Below, in pieces: positions 1 to 10,300 of a stretch of 64,000 nucleotides of DNA. This DNA comes from Eucalyptus grandis. Lineage: Eukaryota; Streptophyta; Magnoliopsida; Myrtales; Myrtaceae. A program made the position numbers and the translations under genes. The notes under the pieces are model-generated. The model ran no database searches, had not been told where the DNA came from, and saw nothing but the letters and a program-made list of their open reading frames with translations. Within the stretch, counting starts at the first letter, position 1. Every line of letters begins with the position of its first letter. The stretch is from positions 60,843,278 to 60,907,277 of the forward strand of contig NC_052616.1 in NCBI RefSeq assembly GCF_016545825.1. Direction: 5' to 3'.

Positions 1-404
1 CGGAAGCTATCTGATCTTCCTGATGGAATAGGAGGGCCCGCGCACTGCAATTCCTAGATTTATCTTACGCTGCGATTAAGAAGTTACCAACGTCAGTCGT
101 GGATTTGAAAGCTATGGAAGTGCTTAGGATGAGGGGTACTTTCATACAGGAGTTACCTGAAACAATTTTGAATCGAGATAGCCGGTAGAGATGGATATCT
201 CGTTATGCCAGGAATTCGAGGCGGAGATCCACTTCAACATCGAAAGATTGTCGTCTTTCGCAATCATGAACCAAAGATAGATTTCTCCGAGTATCTCCCG
301 TCTTTCTCATCGCCGGGAACTCCACATCTCCAGATGCAACAATCTACAGAGCGTTCCCAAGTTGCCCTGTTTGGTTAATGTTTTTTCGGTTGTGGGTAAT
401 TAGA
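1..404 (+). pseudogene. TNL copy A, 3' end of LRR exon (broken)
   Basis: This is the last part of a TIR-NB-LRR gene whose 5' part lies left of the window. It aligns base for base with the end of exon 4 of TNL copy B (from 10218) and encodes the same LRR blocks (LPDGIGG, KKLPTSV, LRMRGTFIQELPE). Two single-base losses relative to B break the frame, one at the GGPAHCN region near position 36 and one near 178 (NRD instead of NREK). The TAG at 278-280 corresponds to B's terminator. A former C-terminal extension, homologous to the end of copy C, can be followed to a TAG near 404. LRRs of this family sense effectors or guardees in the cytoplasm. This copy cannot make a normal protein. Confidence 0.85.
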
Positions 405-621
405 TTTCGGACAATATTTTAAGAGATTTTATTTACTTCTTTTAATATCCTTCCGACAATCTTTTGTTAGTGAATAACTAGGAAATTCAGACTTTTTATA
501 TTCATGTGATTCTCTTTCATACTGAGCTTATCCTTTGAAACTAGAATATCGAGAGTTCTTCTTTGTTACACTTCATGCATATTTACGAGTTCCGACTCAT
601 GTTTACTTATTTTTTCTACGT

Positions 622-1784
622 TCAGTTTTCAAAATCCCGGTTTATATGATCATAAAGCAAATCTCTTGGAATCACATCGACGAAATCAATCGAAAGCTCT
701 TCCTTTGAGCAAAGACTCCAACCAAATTTGTTAGACAGATCCGTCCATGTAACGACCCTATCTCCCACTTCAGGCGATATTGTCCGCTGACACCGAGCCC
801 TCACGCTTTAAAACGCGTCACTAAGTTTAAGGAACCTGCCTTATATACAAGGCCCATGACCCTCCCTAAGCGATGTGGGACAAGAGGGAGAGGAATCCCT
901 TCCCCCTCCCTTGCCTTCCCTTGCGCACGTCCGAGGACCGGAGGCGTGGACGCACCGCCATCCCTCCTCCCCGCGCACCGCCGCTCGGGTCGTCACAGTC
1001 CATTTCAGACATCACAAAATCAACTTCCTGTAAAAATCCCATCTTTCCTTCTTCAATAACTTCTATTTTATCACGAGAAACCTGATTTCATGATATGGAT
1101 CAATTTCGATCTCTCCGCTATCACAAAAATCAACACTTACTTAGGCGAATGTTCAAGTTCAAAATCATCTACCATTTCAAATGAAAATTGGAAGAACTCA
1201 ATATCTTGGTGTTGAGGCTCGAAAATGACATTCTACGCTCATAAATCACAATCATCGGGCTTTGACGGGTTGCCTTCAAGAACATCTGAAACATGCATGA
1301 TCTTGGAAATTTTGCTAAACGAGCCTCGTATAATCGCCATTGCTCTTTTCCCGCTGTACATACCCTTGATCTCGCCGAACGAACAAATATTCGTCGTTAT
1401 CCCTAGGCAAACATCGACATTATAACCTACGCATCTTCTACCAAGTCGTGACGGGTGACTTTCCTTCTCTGAAACATCGCTCCTTCAATTTGTCCCACCG
1501 TAAGAAAGCTGCCCTTCAATTTCTAGGATATCCATGTAATAAAATTATTTAACCTGGTTTCCAAGCCAACCAATAACTTCCCATGCAGTGGAATATCCAT
1601 TAAAACTAAGAATTTGTACCTGAGTGAAATTCATCAAATTTATCGCGCCTTTTGCAATTCCCAAGATGATCTTGACGGCAACAATCACCAACTTCATTGT
1701 CTCTATCACAACCCCCACATATTTCACAAATCTCATAGCCGTCACGTCCTCCTTAGCAACCATCATCACCATAGCCAATATCAC
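622..1784 (-). other. Conserved minus-strand sequence behind TNL copy A (unidentified, decayed)
   Basis: Minus-strand reading gives protein-like fragments that recur behind the other TNLs. The first is a hydrophobic stretch (1545-1784, 79 codons, with VVIETMKLVIVAVKI and ending GYSTAWEVIGWLGNQVK). It is followed by SKISKIMHVSDVLEGNPSK (about 1250-1310), then EPQHQDIEFFQFSFEMVDD (about 1160-1220), and then CSKEELSIDFVDVIP (about 660-710). Stops separate the blocks and the solo LTR at 748-997 cuts through them. Copies exist at about 10840-11757 and 63723-63971. I do not recognise the family. It may be a convergent gene or a decayed C-terminal part of another R gene. Confidence 0.4.
748..997. 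mobile_element. 250-bp solo LTR, TRIM/SMART-like, with target duplication and empty site
   Basis: The element starts TGTAACGACCC and ends GGGTCGTCACA (TG...CA, short inverted ends). It is flanked by GTCCA at 743-747 and 998-1002. Copy B has a single uninterrupted GTCCA at 10964-10968, so the unoccupied site is preserved. The inside carries motifs common in small non-autonomous plant LTR elements (TTTAAAACGCGTC, TTATATACAAGG, CGATGTGGGAC). No second LTR, primer site or coding sequence is present, so it is a solo LTR or a minimal element. Assignment to TRIM/SMART rests on remembered motif similarity. The insertion itself is directly visible. Confidence 0.9.
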
Positions 1785-2251
1785 ACCCAGCTCAAAAAAA
1801 GAAAAGATAGGGAGATCATACAGCCCTCTCCTTATCCGAAAGACAGCCTAGAACAAAACCAACTTAAACCTACCATCAAAATATATATCCATCTATATGT
1901 TTGATCAACAGGGAGTTGGTCACAAGATCAAAGTTTCTGAAATTTTATCAACGAGGATATACCCACATCTCCAAACTCAATTAAACGCAACATAATTTTC
2001 AAACACACAATTCATACCCAACAGTATCCAAAATCCAACTACCAAAATTCTCATTGACATTGCTCTTATTCTACGAGCTGCTAGTTGAAAAATCTGAAAA
2101 CATAGGAATGAATGGGATGAGCAACCTATTGCAACCCTCCCAACATGATCTAGAGAAAATCAGGTTCAAAGGTAATCTTGAGTCAGGGACCAATAGTTCT
2201 TAACCATAGCAGATTCTCCCAAATTCTTACCTCACGCAATAGGGATATTAA

Positions 2252-2422
2252 AATTGATATTGATCTATTTATGAAGTCTAACCTAAATAAGAGTTGCCAC
2301 TAACTTATTAGGATTGGTTTGGAGCTAAATGAGACATAGGAAGATACTTCACTTCCTACACAACAAGAAAAGTAGGCATGTGACTCCTATTTAGGTTGGA
2401 CTTCATGGATAGATCAATTTCA
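2252..2422. repeat. Inverted repeat (hairpin) in copy A flank
   Basis: The left arm (2252-2297, containing GATCTATTTATGAAGT) and the right arm (about 2376-2422, containing ACTTCATGGATAGATC) are reverse complements over roughly 45 bp with a few mismatches. They are separated by about 75 bp. The same structure is in copy B at 12249-12420. No target duplication was identified. Confidence 0.7.
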
Positions 2423-3010
2423 AGCATAATAAGGTGAGGTGGCGATTTAGGAGAACCGACGCTAACCGTCAGTCCCCAACTCAACATTACCTATAAAGTC
2501 ATCTTCCTTGAATTGTACCGGGAGGGTTGCGATAGTTTGGCAACTCCAAAGTTTTTCTTTGTTATAAAAACTCTTCATTTGACTTTCATTTGTTTTAAGG
2601 GACAAAAAGTATTTACTTGCGGCATGACAAACTTGCTTACCCCGTAAATAATAGGAAGGAACGTCAGCACATAAATCCAAGGGGATTGAAAAATTGAAAA
2701 CGACACAACATTAACCTTCATTTGAATTCACCTTCTTGGGAGTTTGACATTTCTTATCAGGAATAACAACAAAACATGTTAGGAAATGACTCACAATGAA
2801 TAAATTGGAATCTATACAACATCACTCTCTGTCGATTTCGCCATTTGGTAACAAAAATGTCTGAATGAACCCATTGGGAACATGTGACACATGTTAGAGA
2901 GAGTTTTAATGAGTAAACTGGAACAGATACCATGTTGCCCTTCATTTGAAGTCCAACCTAAACAGGTGTGAAATACCTGAGTGAACGTCCATGTACACAC
3001 ATAGCCCTAA

Positions 3011-3350
3011 AGCTTGGAAGTGCCCAAGGTATTTCACACAGGATCTAGAGTGCCTAATACGATTTATCTAGGACTTAAAACGCCTATGGTTACTCACCTA
3101 GGACTTAACATGCCTAAAGCTCACACTTAGGATTTAAGATGCCCACAATTCCAGACTTAGGACTCAATATGCCTATGGTTTCACACGGGACTTGAAATGC
3201 CTAAGTTTGCAAACAGAGGGCATGAGACGCCTAAGTTGCTCACCTAGGTCTTTAGATGCCCGGGGTTTTCTACACCCAAGACTAATAATGCCTAAGGTTT
3301 CTGATCTAGGACTTTGGAGCCTGTGGTTCCAGACTTAGGACTTGAATGAA
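3011..3350. repeat. Degenerate ~30-bp minisatellite, copy A
   Basis: About eleven head-to-tail units follow the pattern CTAGGACTTAAxATGCCTAAGG plus a variable CAC-rich spacer. Most units are 29-30 bp, with a few of 27 or 33. All reading frames contain stops, so it is not coding. It is preserved in copy B. Confidence 0.85.
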
Positions 3351-4516
3351 AGGCAACAGCTTACAAATTTTTATGGATGGAAGAGAGTGCGAAGTCTGCA
3401 AACTCTTGCCATTCGAAAGAACCATGTAGGGTTCCTAAAACTACATCGTGGGTGAGAGTTGTTGCCCACTGGGCAACTTGCCCCGTTTTATCACCTGCAA
3501 GAGTCTAAATGGATTCAATTTGGAATGACATACACTATTTTTGCGCCGAAGTGGATGATTCAGCCTCATCGTGTTTCCTTGGTAAGAGGTGTCGTCACTA
3601 TGGTCAAACACACTCCTCCATCTGCAAAATGCGAGATGGAACAAGTCATTTCCATTGTTGGTTGAACTAATTTAGGAATGACACACCCCTATATGTTAAA
3701 TCAGATGATTAGGTCTCATCAAGGCTCATTGGCAACCTCAGAATCTTTTTTAATATGGTGAACTTATATCATGGTCTACACAAGTGATTGCGGGTTGTAG
3801 CCTCGGAGCCTTTCCTCCCAAAAGTGATTGCAACCTATAGCCTTGGAGTACTCTTTGCCCGGTGAGAGACCAAAAGCTCGTGATGTCTTCCGTTTTCCAG
3901 TATGTGTGAGAATGCAGCCTTGAAATTTTATTTGCACATTGAGCTTTTGCAGCCCGAAGTATGCCACCATCTAGTGATAGCCCGGGGTTGAGAAGGAAAA
4001 AAAAAACCTTGATAGGGAGAGGAGGAGAGGGGCCTACAAACGCCTCAAGCAAAGCTAAGATCCAAGGCTAGCAATTACAGGTATGTCCCTCGCTAGCTTT
4101 CATCACTGCATTTGCATTTGAATTTCACTGCATAACCCGTTGGCAAAATTTAATTGTCTTTTGTTTTTGAAAGGAACCTCTGAGCTCCCTCTCAAAAAGG
4201 AGTAACTGTTGATACTTGAATTTCACCTATGAGTCCAACATACATATCTTGAAAAAAAAAAAAAAAAAAAAAAGTACAGTCTCGCATAGTCTAGCATTAT
4301 CATTCTCTACCGCATTTCTCCACGTGTAGAAATTAGAGACATTTTTTGATAGCTTGTCTACATCGAGCATCGACCTAGATGAGACCACAAATTTTTGTGA
4401 ACTGGCCCGTTATGCGATCCAACCCGGAACTTTTTGCTGAGAACTAAGACAGTAATTTTATAAAGGTAATGGACACGACCCCAACATCGATGCAAAGCCC
4501 AAGCCCATTCCGTCAC
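3351..4516. other. Copy A flank without a recognisable gene
   Basis: This is unique flank shared with copy B at about 13350-14539. Short open frames (3459-3665 plus, 3750-4052 minus) are not consistently open in both copies and match nothing I know. A tract of about 23 A at 4251-4273 is much shorter in copy B (about 12 A), which is consistent with simple-repeat slippage. Confidence 0.5.
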
Positions 4517-4744
4517 TCAAGGCGATGTAACTCTACTCACAAATGATTGTCTGTGCTTGCAAATGGCGGTCACGCTTGAGAATGAAGGCATGAGGTTATC
4601 TTCATCAAAGGTCCATGTTCCACTAATTATAGAAATTGCTTGCTCATGTGGATCAGCCGTGTTACCAGTGGCTTGAAGACCCTTCACCCGAAGGAATATA
4701 TGCTTGTGTAACCAACGATGCTCTTTGCCAAGTGTACATACCAT
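4517..4744 (-). other. Small minus-strand ORF at the duplication breakpoint, copy A
   Basis: An ORF of about 60 shared codons (KHIFLRVKGLQATG, then AISIISGTWTFDEDNLMPSF, ending SFVSRVTSP) is open in both duplicate copies (copy B 14540-14734) with only a few residue changes. The first codons differ because the duplication boundary falls inside the frame. I do not recognise the protein. It could be one exon of an unidentified gene. Confidence 0.3.
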
Positions 4745-4935
4745 TGATTTTGCCGATCGAACAAATATTCCTCGCTATCCCTTGGCAAAAATCAACATTT
4801 TAACAACCTACAAATTTTCGATCAAGTGATGACGTGTAATTTTCCTTCTGTCAAACGTTGCTCCTTCGATTTACCCCACCGTAACAAAGCTGTGCCTTCA
4901 ATTTATTCTTCACCAATTTCACTCTTCTAGTTTCT
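4708..4935. repeat. Partial third copy of the 1346-1540 flank segment
   Basis: The sequence immediately beyond the copy A boundary is diverged but collinear with 1346-1540 (shared GAACAAATATTC, TATCCCT, TTCAATTT and CCCACCGTAA motifs). The duplication therefore joined a segment to a relative of an internal part of itself. The end (TTATTCTTCACCAATTTCA) also recurs at the very end of the window, near 63982. Confidence 0.65.
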
Positions 4936-4959
4936 AAGATATTGATGTCATTAAAAATA

Positions 4960-5480
4960 GGCATAAATACACCAAACGTCCTAAAATTTGTCACAAAAAT
5001 ACATTTGAGTCTTAAAACTTATAAAATGTGTCATCAAGTTATAAAATCTGTCAAATTCGTATAATCAAGTCCCTCTTTTACTTTGTCCAATTTAGCCAAT
5101 GGAATTTAATACCGTTTTAAAACATGTGGCAGCAATGTGGAGTTTGGCGGGTGCCACATCAGAAAGAACTTAAAGTTAAAAAAAAAAAATTTATAAAAAT
5201 TCAAAAAAGAAAAGAGAATAAAAGAAAAAAGGGTAAGAATATTTAAAAAAAAAAAAAAAACTAAAATAATGGCTCCAGCAGCCATAGTCGATTGGCCGAG
5301 CTCGACAAAGCTCAAGAAGGAGGGTTTAGCATGAGGGAGTCCCTGCAATTGCTTTGCTCGCGGCAAGAGTCTCGAAACAGCCACAAATTCGAGGATCCGA
5401 TCAAGTTGCCCTTCCGACTACTCCTTAGTGAGGGTGGCATCTCTTGTAAAAATTATCGTGGCCTATATGATATTATTAAT
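4960..5480. mobile_element. Decayed MULE-like/MITE repeat fragment
   Basis: AT-rich sequence of the common 'cannot find the remaining/ accept loss' type found at the ends of plant MULE-derived elements (CAAATTTAGCCAAT, GTGGCAGCAATGTGG, GCCACATCAG) precedes poly-A and a GC-rich core with GGCCGAGCTCGAC and GCTCGCGGC. Similar sequence recurs near 35.8-36.4 kb. Ends and target duplication were not resolved, so the family assignment is tentative. Confidence 0.4.
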
Positions 5481-5948
5481 TAATGATTTAATGATTATTT
5501 AAATGCTATGAAAGAAATATTAGTTACCAGAAGTTGCAACACTAATTAAAAGGTGCAATTTTTATGAGGAAATTATAATGCTTTGAAAGAGGTGCGATTC
5601 TTATGAAGATAGAATGCGCTTTGATGAAATGCACGTATTAATTGTCTATATAAATGGAGTCAGGTCATCTTTTCATCCATGAGAAGGTACATTGTATTCT
5701 ATCCTTTGTCAAATAAAACATGTTACAAAAAAGTGGGTCTCTAAACAAAAAGAAAAGTAAATCAAGGGAGAAAAATCGGATTTCTTCATCTCTTTAGTTT
5801 CTGCAACAATTATTTTTAATACTATTGTCATGGAAAATAATGAACACCAAAGATTCCCTGTTTTCGAATTTCCATAATAAAGAATTACATTATCGATAAC
5901 ATCTCCTCCATGATTCGGGCCGTTTAGTTGCAATAAGTCCCCTATGAC

Positions 5949-6487
5949 TCATCTAGCCCGCCAACGACCCTTGCTTCCATTAACGGCTCGGATTTTGGCC
6001 AAGATGAGGTCTCGTTTGAAGAGAGGGAAAACCGGGCGGATCTAGCCGTTGTTAAAGGCATCGTCGGCCGAGAATGGCAAACCACCCATGTTGAGGCAAG
6101 TGAATTCGAAGTCGGAATCTTCATCTTCTTCGTTTTCTTCCTCAAACAGTAACTCTGTCTGCGGATTTGATTTGGTATAAAAGCAATCAGGCTTGGCTTC
6201 AGAGATGTCGATAACGGGCTTCTCTTTGAAATCCTCCCCCAACTTGTCGATTGATTAATGAGGATGAAGGAGGGAGAAATGGATAAAGCCTGATACGCCT
6301 CTATTGTTGGGGTTGGTAGCGATCGAATCAGCTTCTCTGAAAACTGGATTACCTCTGTCACAGCGTTTGTGAATTTGGGGAGACACGGAGGGGCGAAGTA
6401 ACAGAGGGATGGAGACAGAGCTGCCATGGCCGCCACTCGAGCTTCACTAAGCTCGTGTAGCAAAAGAGATTTAGAGATTGTGACCAT
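5949..6487 (-). pseudogene. DUF1645-family protein, pseudogene
   Basis: Minus-strand reading starts MVTISKS near 6487. The N-terminal block LSPSLCYFAPPCLPKF resembles the SPSFxxYxxxxLxEI motif of DUF1645 plant proteins. A frame change near 6235 leads to an acidic stretch (EEENEEDEDSDFEF), and then to ADDAFNNG, a stop, and IRPVFPLFKRDLI. In the family this reads ADEIFxNGQIRPVFPxFNRDLL, so the TAG at 6042-6044 replaces the Gln codon CAG. The frame ends at 5949-5951. DUF1645 proteins have no settled biochemical role. The frameshift and nonsense codon together make a functional product unlikely. Confidence 0.72.
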
Positions 6488-7186
6488 GGCTTCTCGAGTT
6501 TTTCTTTTTTAAATTTTAATCCTTCTTTTCTTTTATATATTTTCCAGTTTTTCTCAATGTGGCGCTTAATGGGCATTATGTCAGCTTCATGCGTTTCAAG
6601 ATAGTAAGAAGAAAAAGCGATGTGATTTGGTTACACAAATTTTACTAATTTTACCATTTGATTGCAACTTTTGAAAACTTTATAATTCAATTGTATTTTC
6701 ATGACAAGTCTTAGTATTTTCGCACACTTATCCATAACTATCTAGTATTTCAAGCTAACCAAAAACTCCCATGCAACAAAATATGCATTAAACTAAGAAT
6801 TCATGCATCAAATTCATCAAATTCATCAAATTTATTAGTGTAACAAATAGGACCACTGGCAATGACTGGACACCACGTTAGAATTTTCTATTAGCGATTA
6901 GTGAAATGATTACATTGGAATTTCACGCAAATATTTAAGACTATATTGGTAAAATTGAAAAGTCTATGATTGAATTGGTATTCGTAAAATATGTTTAAAA
7001 TTGATTGGGTAATTATCTCTTTTTTTCTCACAAATACAACAATGAATAGGTTTTTGGACTTTATTGTTCTTTTTTCATAAATCGTTTCCTCATTTGGAAG
7101 AAAAAAATCAAAATAAAATAAAAACATGGATAATAAGAAGAGGGAAAGAAATGTTCAGAAACTAATCCTAAAGTGCCACTGCCACC
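6488..7186. other. AT-rich spacer upstream of TNL copy B
   Basis: No gene is seen. About 6900-7020 contains a repeat phrase (TTGGTAAAATTGAAAAGTCT, TGAATTGGTAT) that also occurs near 36310, typical of MULE/MITE ends. From about 7043 the sequence becomes collinear with the region upstream of copy C (from about 59998), marking the 5' edge of the TNL duplication unit. Confidence 0.5.
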
Positions 7187-7190
7187 GACC

Positions 7191-7242
7191 AGTCAACAGT
7201 CGATTTGCTCTCCCAAAACCGAGTCGACTCTGGTCTATAAAG
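7191..7242 (+). promoter_or_regulatory. W-box and TATA box of TNL copy B
   Basis: AGTCAA at 7191-7196 is TTGACT on the minus strand, a W-box core bound by WRKY factors. CTATAAAG at 7235-7242 is a TATA-like box. The start codon lies about 125 bp downstream. The same pair, with the intervening GAGGATGGTC phrase after the TATA box, is conserved upstream of copy C. The role is inferred from motif and conservation only. Confidence 0.55.
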
Positions 7243-7311
7243 TGTGAGGATGGTCCAATTCAAAGTACGTGCGCGTCTATGACCCCTTGAAAAAGAAAAG
7301 AAAAGAAAAGA

Positions 7312-7336
7312 GTTCCTGAGTTTCAGAGGGCCATTA
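7312..7336 (+). repeat. Copy of the TIR-1 coding phrase in the 5' leader
   Basis: The leader contains TTCCTGAGTTTCAGAGGGCC, the same 20 bases that encode FLSFRG plus flanking codons at about 7429-7448. The leader phrase is absent from the copy C leader. It looks like a small local duplication or gene-conversion scar. Confidence 0.7.
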
Positions 7337-7367
7337 TACGTTTTTGTTGAGATCTACTACACAAACA

Positions 7368-10300
7368 ATGAACATCAGTCACGTTAGCAATCCTTCCTCA
7401 TCGTCTCCACGACCAGACTACCAAGTATTCCTGAGTTTCAGAGGGCCAGACACACGCAGGACCTTTGCAGATTTCCTGTACACCAGCTTGACTGGTGTTG
7501 GGATTCGCGTTTTCAGGGATGAGGAAGATCTGGAGAAAGGCAAAGAAATGAACCCCCAGCTGATCCAGGCGATAGAGCAGTCCAAGATATCGATACCCGT
7601 CATCTCCAAGGAGTACGCGTCCAGCAAGAGCTGTCTCATGGAATTGAAGGAAATGGTGAAGTGCATGGACGGGAAGAATCACACCATCATCCCCATCTTC
7701 TACTATGTCAATCCGTCGGATGTACAAAACTGCACGGGCCCTGTCAAGATGGCCTTGAATGAGCACAAGAAGCGCGGCAGAGATGACAGTATCCTTAATC
7801 CCTGGAAGTCTGCCCTCCAACGGATCGGAGACTTGACGGGACACCATCTCCACGAAAATCAAGAAAAGTAATTTCCATGACGTGCTCTGTTCTGAGATTA
7901 CGTTTTCTCATGTATCTTACCTACTTTGGCTTTAAGATTAACTAGTTTCAAATCATACCCAATAATATATTCGTTATTATTATGATGACAAAGGCTGCAC
8001 CATGCATAAATTGGTTTTCTTCCGCTTTCAATCCTCCTCTTTGATGTCCTTTTTATTTCATATACATTTTGGCAGGAAACATGGTGAATTCATAAAGTTA
8101 ATTGTCCGCAAAGTTGAGCAGATGCTGCAGACGAGGGACCTAATTTTGCCGAAACAATTAGTTGTAGTCAATCCTCATGTGCAAGAAATAATGGCAAAGC
8201 TGAAGGTTGACTACCGCGATGGGCAAGAGGTTGAAATTGGGGACACATGTGAAAAGGTGTTACTAATACATGGCATCCCCGGGATTGGTAAGACGGTCCT
8301 GGCGAAATGTGTTTATAATAAACTTAACCATCTGTTTGATGCCTGTAGCTTTCTTGAAAAATTCCAAGAAGAAATTAGAGATCACAGCATCGTGTCTGTG
8401 CAAAACAGACTGATTTCCCACCTCCACAAGGAAAATGCCCAAACGTTTGATTGTTCTGACTTTGCTCTGAAACATATTGAGAGCAGGTTTTGCGCCATGA
8501 AGGTCCTTCTTCTCCTTGACAATGTGAAGGACCGTGAACAGCTCAGCGCATTAGTCGGAGAGCTTGATTGGCTGGGCCCGGGGAGCAGAGTCATTGTGAC
8601 ATCCCAAAGAGATGACGTCCTTAAAAAAGTCAAGGGCGCGGAAAAGTTTGGTCTTACAACGATGCAACAAGATGAAGCTCTGAAATTATTCTGTTGGCAT
8701 GCTTTTGGAAGGGATTCTTCCCCTGAGGAATTAGGGAGCTGGCAACGAAAATCGTTGCTGCTACTGATGGGCTTCCTTTGGCGCTTGAGAAGGTAGGTGG
8801 GTTTCTGTTTGGAGAAAGCAAAAAAGATGTGTGGAGGGAAAAAGTGAGTCAGTTGGAAGAAGCTCCTGATGAGAGTGTCCAAAAAGCCTTCCTCGAGAGC
8901 TATACCCCTCTAAAAGAGGAGGAAAAACAGATATTTCTTGATATAGCATGCTTCTTCAACGGAATTGACAAGAGAATCCCCCGTTACATGTGGAATCAAT
9001 GTAATTATCTTCCTTGTACGTCGATTCTATCTCTTTGTGTCAGGTCTTGGGTGGAAATCGGAGAGAATAAAGAACTATGCATGGGGGGAATACTGAAGGC
9101 CTTTGGCAAGGAAATTGTCAAGAGTGAAAACAAGAATGAACCTTGCCAGCGCAGTAGGCTGTGGAACCACGAAGAGGCACTGGATGTATTAACAAATAGG
9201 AAGGTAACTTCTGCGAGCACTGCGCCACGTCTGTTCTTCTTTAGATGCCAATCGATACTGTTATTGATCCTTTTCGTTCAATTATCAAGTGTGATGCTGA
9301 AAGACAGCTTCATTTTTTTAAAGTTAATTTTGTTTTGCTTGATTGATAGGGTACTAAGTTCATTGGAGCCCTTGGGCTCGAGTTTGCTGACGAATCTGAA
9401 GGGAATATCAGTTTTCAAAGTGATCAATTTGATCGTTTATGGAGCTTGAGGTTCCTCAAGCTAGATTGGGCTAATATTCAGGGAAACTCTTTGGCTAATA
9501 TTCAGGGATACTCTATGGGTTATATTTCGAGCTTAAGGTGGCTTCATTGGCATCATTGGCGAGGGTGCACTAAGATTATGAAATCGGTAGATCTGGATTT
9601 GCAAAACTTGGTGATTTTTGATTTGTCGAGGAGTCGGGTTCACGTAGACTGGAGAGGTTGGAAGTTGTTCTCGATGGTACGGGATCAATTCACTATCTTC
9701 ATGCATTTTTCCTTTTGACTAGGAACTCAACATATACTAACACGTCCTATTTATCTTGCAGGCCAGTAATCTGAAAGTTTTGAAACTAACTGGTTGTACT
9801 AATTTGACTTCCATTCCAAAATTTCCTAAGTCATGGGGGCTAGAAAGACTTATTCTGGAAGGTTGCTCTAATTTAGCAGTTATCAATCTATCAATTAATA
9901 AACTGGAGAAGTTGATTTCTTTGAACTTGAAGGGATGCAGTCTCCTCAATGAATTGCCAGATTTGGGTCCCCTGACAAGCTTGAAAGAGCTGGTGATTGA
10001 CGGAACTTCCATTTCTCGAATCAATTTCCAAGAAGGTTCAATGATGAAGCTCAAAACTCTCAGCGCTCGCAATTGTAAAGACCTGACTGACATATCCGAT
10101 TCGATCGGGTACTTAAAGTCTCTCAAATATCTCTCTCTCGATGGCTCTGGAATCCATACCCTACCGGAGTCTATTGGATCTCTGGAGAAACTGAAGACAC
10201 TGTCTCTGAAGAATTGCCAGAGGCTAACTGATCTTCCCGATGGAATAGGAGGGCTCCGCTCATTGCAATTCCTAGATTTATCTTACACTGAGATTAAGAA

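Larger units (their letters stand above)
1..4707. repeat. Segmental tandem duplication, copy A
   Basis: The whole stretch is repeated at 10218-14730 with high identity, including the LRR tail, the downstream spacer, a 30-bp minisatellite and an inverted repeat. Alignment is collinear. The main differences are a 250-bp LTR present only here (748-997), an indel of about 30 bp near 3504, and a longer A-tract near 4250. Homology stops at TGCTTGT (4701-4707, 14724-14730). The repeat period is about 10.2 kb, roughly one TNL plus flank. Confidence 0.93.

Noticed and set aside
3011..3350. Regular ~30-bp repeats resembling a CRISPR array
   Set aside because: Repeats are degenerate and spacers are short and related to each other. 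The locus is plant nuclear DNA with no cas genes. It is a minisatellite.
7398..7862. 154-codon minus-strand ORF
   Set aside because: It is the antisense shadow of the TIR exon of TNL copy B.
8382..8882. 166-codon minus-strand ORF
   Set aside because: Antisense shadow of the NB-ARC exon, and it also spans the frameshift.
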